Origin: Candidatus Chloroheliales bacterium
GTDB taxonomy: Bacteria > Chloroflexota > Chloroflexia > QHBQ01
Reading direction: 5' to 3'
Length of the DNA stretch: 9,721 bases
Assembly: GCA_003243865.1 (NCBI GenBank)
Contig: QHBQ01000094.1
Span: 1-9,721, forward strand
The translations under genes were made by a program, and so were the position numbers. Position 1 is the stretch's first letter. Each line of letters starts with the position of its first letter. Positions 8,326-9,721 of this stretch are shown here, one piece after another. The notes under the pieces were generated by a model. It was given only the letters and a program-made list of their open reading frames with translations, was not told the DNA's origin and searched no databases.

Positions 8326-8330
8326 CTCCT
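8326..8330 (-). promoter_or_regulatory. Ribosome binding site of the aldehyde dehydrogenase
   Basis: On the minus strand AGGAG is followed by AGAGAC and then ATG at 8319, an ideal Shine-Dalgarno spacing. It fixes the start at 8319 rather than the longer open frame reaching 8502. Confidence 0.85.
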
Positions 8331-8332
8331 GT

Positions 8333-8349
8333 GGATTTTGGATTTTGGA
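8333..8349. repeat. Heptamer tandem repeat, GGATTTT twice plus partial copy
   Basis: GGATTTT occurs at 8333-8339 and 8340-8346, followed by GGA. On the coding strand of the aldehyde dehydrogenase it lies just upstream of the ribosome binding site, within the expected leader. It has the same unit length as the array at 2244-2264 but a different sequence. Confidence 0.65.
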
Positions 8350-8353
8350 GTTT

Positions 8354-8433
8354 CCCCTGTATCGGGAGGGGCTGGGGATGGGCGTGCTGCACCGCTGTAC
8401 TCCCCCACCCAGCCTCCTCCTTTGGGGGAGGGG
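8354..8433. repeat. Paired GC-rich palindrome (BIME-like composite 1)
   Basis: A plus-oriented hairpin element (8354-8381, imperfect CCCCT...AGGGG palindrome then CTGGGGATGGG) faces a minus-oriented one (8401-8433, CCCCCACCCAG then CCTCCTCC-TTT-GGGGGAGG, one mismatch). They are separated by about 19 bases. The G-rich and C-rich flanks complement each other, so the whole unit can fold into one long stem. The arrangement repeats at 8440-8522. Confidence 0.7.
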
Positions 8434-8439
8434 TTTGTC

Positions 8440-8522
8440 TCCCCTCCCGCTGGGAAGGGCTGGGGGTGGGTGCGTGCTACTTCGCTGTACTCCCCCACCC
8501 AACCTCCCCCTTTGGGGGAGGG
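8440..8522. repeat. Paired GC-rich palindrome (BIME-like composite 2)
   Basis: This is a second copy of the preceding composite, offset by about 86-90 bases. It has a plus-oriented half at 8440-8470 and a minus-oriented half at 8491-8522, with a perfect 8-bp stem CCTCCCCC-TTT-GGGGGAGG (8503-8521). Both composites share the middle segment ending GCTGTAC just before the minus-oriented half. The pair therefore looks like a tandem duplication of one composite unit that has since diverged. Confidence 0.7.
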
Positions 8523-8526
8523 ATAT

Positions 8527-8563
8527 TACTCCCCCACCCAGCCTCCCCCAAAAGGGGGAGGGG
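8527..8563 (-). repeat. GC-rich hairpin repeat, single minus-oriented unit
   Basis: This is a third minus-oriented copy without a plus-oriented partner: TACTCCCCCACCCAG followed by CCTCCCCC-AAAA-GGGGGAGG (8542-8561, perfect 8-bp stem). A degraded C-rich/G-rich piece follows at about 8570-8587, just before the stop of the small helical gene at 8597. Confidence 0.7.
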
Positions 8564-8596
8564 AATTAGCCTCTCCCTTTTGGGGCGGTGATTAGC

Positions 8597-8941
8597 TTAG
8601 TGCAGCAGCATTGGGCGGTCGTTGCCGGGGCGACGCTCCAGCAGGTCGCCGATTTCGCTCAACTCCTGACGGGCGGCATCAATCTCCTGCTTGAACGAGT
8701 AAACCATTTCAGCCAGCTCGGTCATGCTCATGCTGGTGCTGCTGGTTTCCGCTCCCAGCAGGTCGAGCCGCTCGGCGAGGACATCGGTCATGGCGCGGAC
8801 TTCGCCGAGCATCTCGTGGTTGGCAGTCCTGAACTCAGCCAACAGCTCGGCAAGGCGAGGGCGGAGAAACTCCACCACCACCCGCTGCAACAACTGACCT
8901 AGCTGCTCGTCAATGTAATCCTTGATTTCTTGTTCGTTCAT
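8597..8941 (-). CDS. Small helical (coiled-coil) protein, 114 residues, unknown function
   Basis: ATG 8941 is chosen because minus-strand GGGAGAGGG (8957-8949) lies seven bases upstream. An in-frame start at 9052 would overlap the thiolase and read through a repeat. The protein is acidic, has no cysteine, signal peptide or membrane segment, and is almost wholly helical. Residues about 4-62 form a long amphipathic helix with Leu/Val spacing suited to a coiled coil. A Thr/Ser/Met hinge (TSSTSMSM, 67-73) follows, then a second helix (about 74-103) and a short basic tail ending MLLH. It lies 46 bases after the thiolase stop on the same strand, so the two are probably co-transcribed. Small helical proteins beside thiolases can be phasins that coat polyhydroxyalkanoate granules, but no phasin motif is recognised and no polymer synthase is in view, so this is only a guess. 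Confidence 0.8.
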   Translation of the reverse strand: MNEQEIKDYIDEQLGQLLQRVVVEFLRPRLAELLAEFRTANHEMLGEVRAMTDVLAERLDLLGAETSSTSMSMTELAEMVYSFKQEIDAARQELSEIGDLLERRPGNDRPMLLH

Positions 8942-8948
8942 GCTTGAA

Positions 8949-8978
8949 CCCTCTCCCAGCCTCCCCCGATGGGGGAGG
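8949..8978 (-). repeat. GC-rich hairpin repeat carrying the ribosome binding site of the small helical gene
   Basis: CCTCCCCC (8960-8967) and GGGGGAGG (8971-8978) form a perfect 8-bp stem with loop GAT. The minus-strand flank CTGGGAGAGGG (8959-8949) belongs to the same family as the flank of the 2300-2333 copy. It fills most of the 46-base gap between the thiolase stop and the start of the small gene, and its G-rich flank sits at Shine-Dalgarno distance from that start. Confidence 0.75.
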
Positions 8979-8987
8979 AGCTTTTCC

Positions 8988-9721
8988 TTAGAGCCTTTCA
9001 AAGAGCGTGGCGATGCCCTGACCAACGCCGATGCACATGGTGGCGAGACCATACTTCGCGTTGGGGCGACGCTGCATCTCGTGGATGAGGGTGGTGGTCA
9101 GGCGGGCGCCACTCATGCCCAAGGGGTGGCCGATGGCGATTGCCCCTCCGTTGGCGTTGACTTTGGCCTGGTCGAAGCCGAGTTCGCGGATACAGGCCAG
9201 CGACTGCGCGGCGAACGCCTCATTCAGTTCGATCAGGTCGAGGTCATCCACGCTGAGGCCTGCCCGCTGCAGCGCCTTGCGAGTGGCGGGGATGGGTCCG
9301 AGGCCCATGCAGGAGGGGTCTACACCAGCGACTGCGGTGGCGACAATGCGGGCCAGCGGCTTGTAGCCGAGCGCGGCGGCGCGCTCTGCGCTCATCAGCA
9401 GCAGGGCCGCAGCACCATCGTTGATGCCGCTGGAGTTGCCTGCCGTGACGCTGCCGCCTTCGCGGAAGGCGGGCTTGAGTTTGGCCAACGTTTCCAGCGA
9501 GCTGTCGGCGCGAGGGTGTTCGTCAACCTCGAAAGTGGTAGGCGGCTGGCCCTTCTTGGCGGCAGGGATAGGGACGGGGACAATCTCTTCTCGCAGGCGG
9601 CCATCCTGAATTGCGGCTACGGCCCGCTGCTGACTCTGTAGCGCAAAGGCATCCTGGTCTTCGCGGCTGATCTGGTAGCGCTCGGCGACATTCTCAGCGG
9701 TCTCGCCCATGCTGTAGGGGT
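8988..9721 (-). CDS. Thiolase (acetyl-CoA C-acyltransferase/acetyltransferase), 3' part
   Basis: The frame runs off the window edge, so the N-terminal third, with the acyl-accepting cysteine, is not visible. About 244 C-terminal residues are present, against roughly 390 for the family. Visible landmarks: [15 protein letters not shown] near the edge, the [14 protein letters not shown] signature, NEAFA, the [10 protein letters not shown] segment with its catalytic His at 9126-9128, and the C-terminal catalytic Cys in CIGVGQG. The enzyme either condenses two acetyl-CoA or cleaves 3-ketoacyl-CoA. Sequence alone does not separate a biosynthetic (PhaA-like) from a beta-oxidation (FadA-like) role. 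The gene is followed at 46 bases by the small helical gene, and further on by an aldehyde dehydrogenase on the same strand. The TAA stop is at 8988-8990. Confidence 0.95.
   Translation of the reverse strand, partial: PYSMGETAENVAERYQISREDQDAFALQSQQRAVAAIQDGRLREEIVPVPIPAAKKGQPPTTFEVDEHPRADSSLETLAKLKPAFREGGSVTAGNSSGINDGAAALLLMSAERAAALGYKPLARIVATAVAGVDPSCMGLGPIPATRKALQRAGLSVDDLDLIELNEAFAAQSLACIRELGFDQAKVNANGGAIAIGHPLGMSGARLTTTLIHEMQRRPNAKYGLATMCIGVGQGIATLFERL

Noticed and set aside
8320..8502. A 61-residue N-terminal extension of the aldehyde dehydrogenase starting at 8502
   Set aside because: The extension is encoded by the GC-rich repeat cluster and is low-complexity. A strong AGGAG six bases before ATG 8319 fits the family start.
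8354..8563. CRISPR array in the repeated region
   Set aside because: The units differ in sequence and orientation, are internally palindromic, and lack spacers of even length.
8942..9052. A longer start at 9052 for the small helical protein
   Set aside because: It would overlap the thiolase coding region and translate the hairpin repeat. ATG 8941 has a ribosome-site-like sequence at the right distance.
8922..9641. A 239-residue plus-strand open frame opposite the thiolase
   Set aside because: The minus strand encodes clear thiolase motifs, and the plus-strand product has no recognisable features.

Overview
The window looks like a piece of a GC-rich bacterial chromosome. The best guess for the phylum is Chloroflexota-like, and this is inference only. 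It rests on a class A penicillin-binding protein with a long tail of Ig-like domains, large membrane-anchored beta-propeller proteins of no known function, and intergenic spaces filled with GC-rich hairpin repeats and short heptamer repeats. No rRNA, tRNA, CRISPR array, transposase or phage gene was seen.

Layout. Bases 2-2245 (+) hold the 3' part of a bifunctional penicillin-binding protein gene: the transpeptidase domain, a cysteine-containing linker and three Ig-like domains. Bases 2246-2431 are intergenic, with a heptamer tandem repeat that overlaps the stop codon, a GC-rich hairpin repeat and a possible -10 box. Bases 2432-6684 (+) hold two tandem paralogous genes. Each encodes three membrane helices, a cytoplasmic domain resembling a bacterial PH domain, and an external PQQ-type beta-propeller. 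Each copy is broken near its 3' end by one apparent single-base frameshift. The first frameshift removes the stop of copy 1, so a naive reading gives one false 1271-residue fusion running from 2432 to 6247. Bases 6685-6760 carry a nested inverted repeat between convergent genes.

The rest of the window reads on the minus strand, in the transcription order thiolase (5' end outside the window, ends at 8988), a 114-residue helical protein (8941-8597), then an aldehyde dehydrogenase (8319-6748). The thiolase and aldehyde dehydrogenase suggest acyl-CoA/aldehyde metabolism. The small helical protein has no recognisable family. The 277-base gap before the aldehyde dehydrogenase is almost filled by a cluster of paired GC-rich palindromes.

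The most interesting points are: the tandem propeller/PH-like membrane protein family and its hidden two-gene structure; repeats that supply coding signals to their neighbours (the aldehyde dehydrogenase stop codon lies inside an inverted repeat, and the probable ribosome binding site of the small helical protein lies inside a hairpin repeat); and several frameshift-like signals in under 10 kb, which raise the question of real gene decay versus assembly indels.
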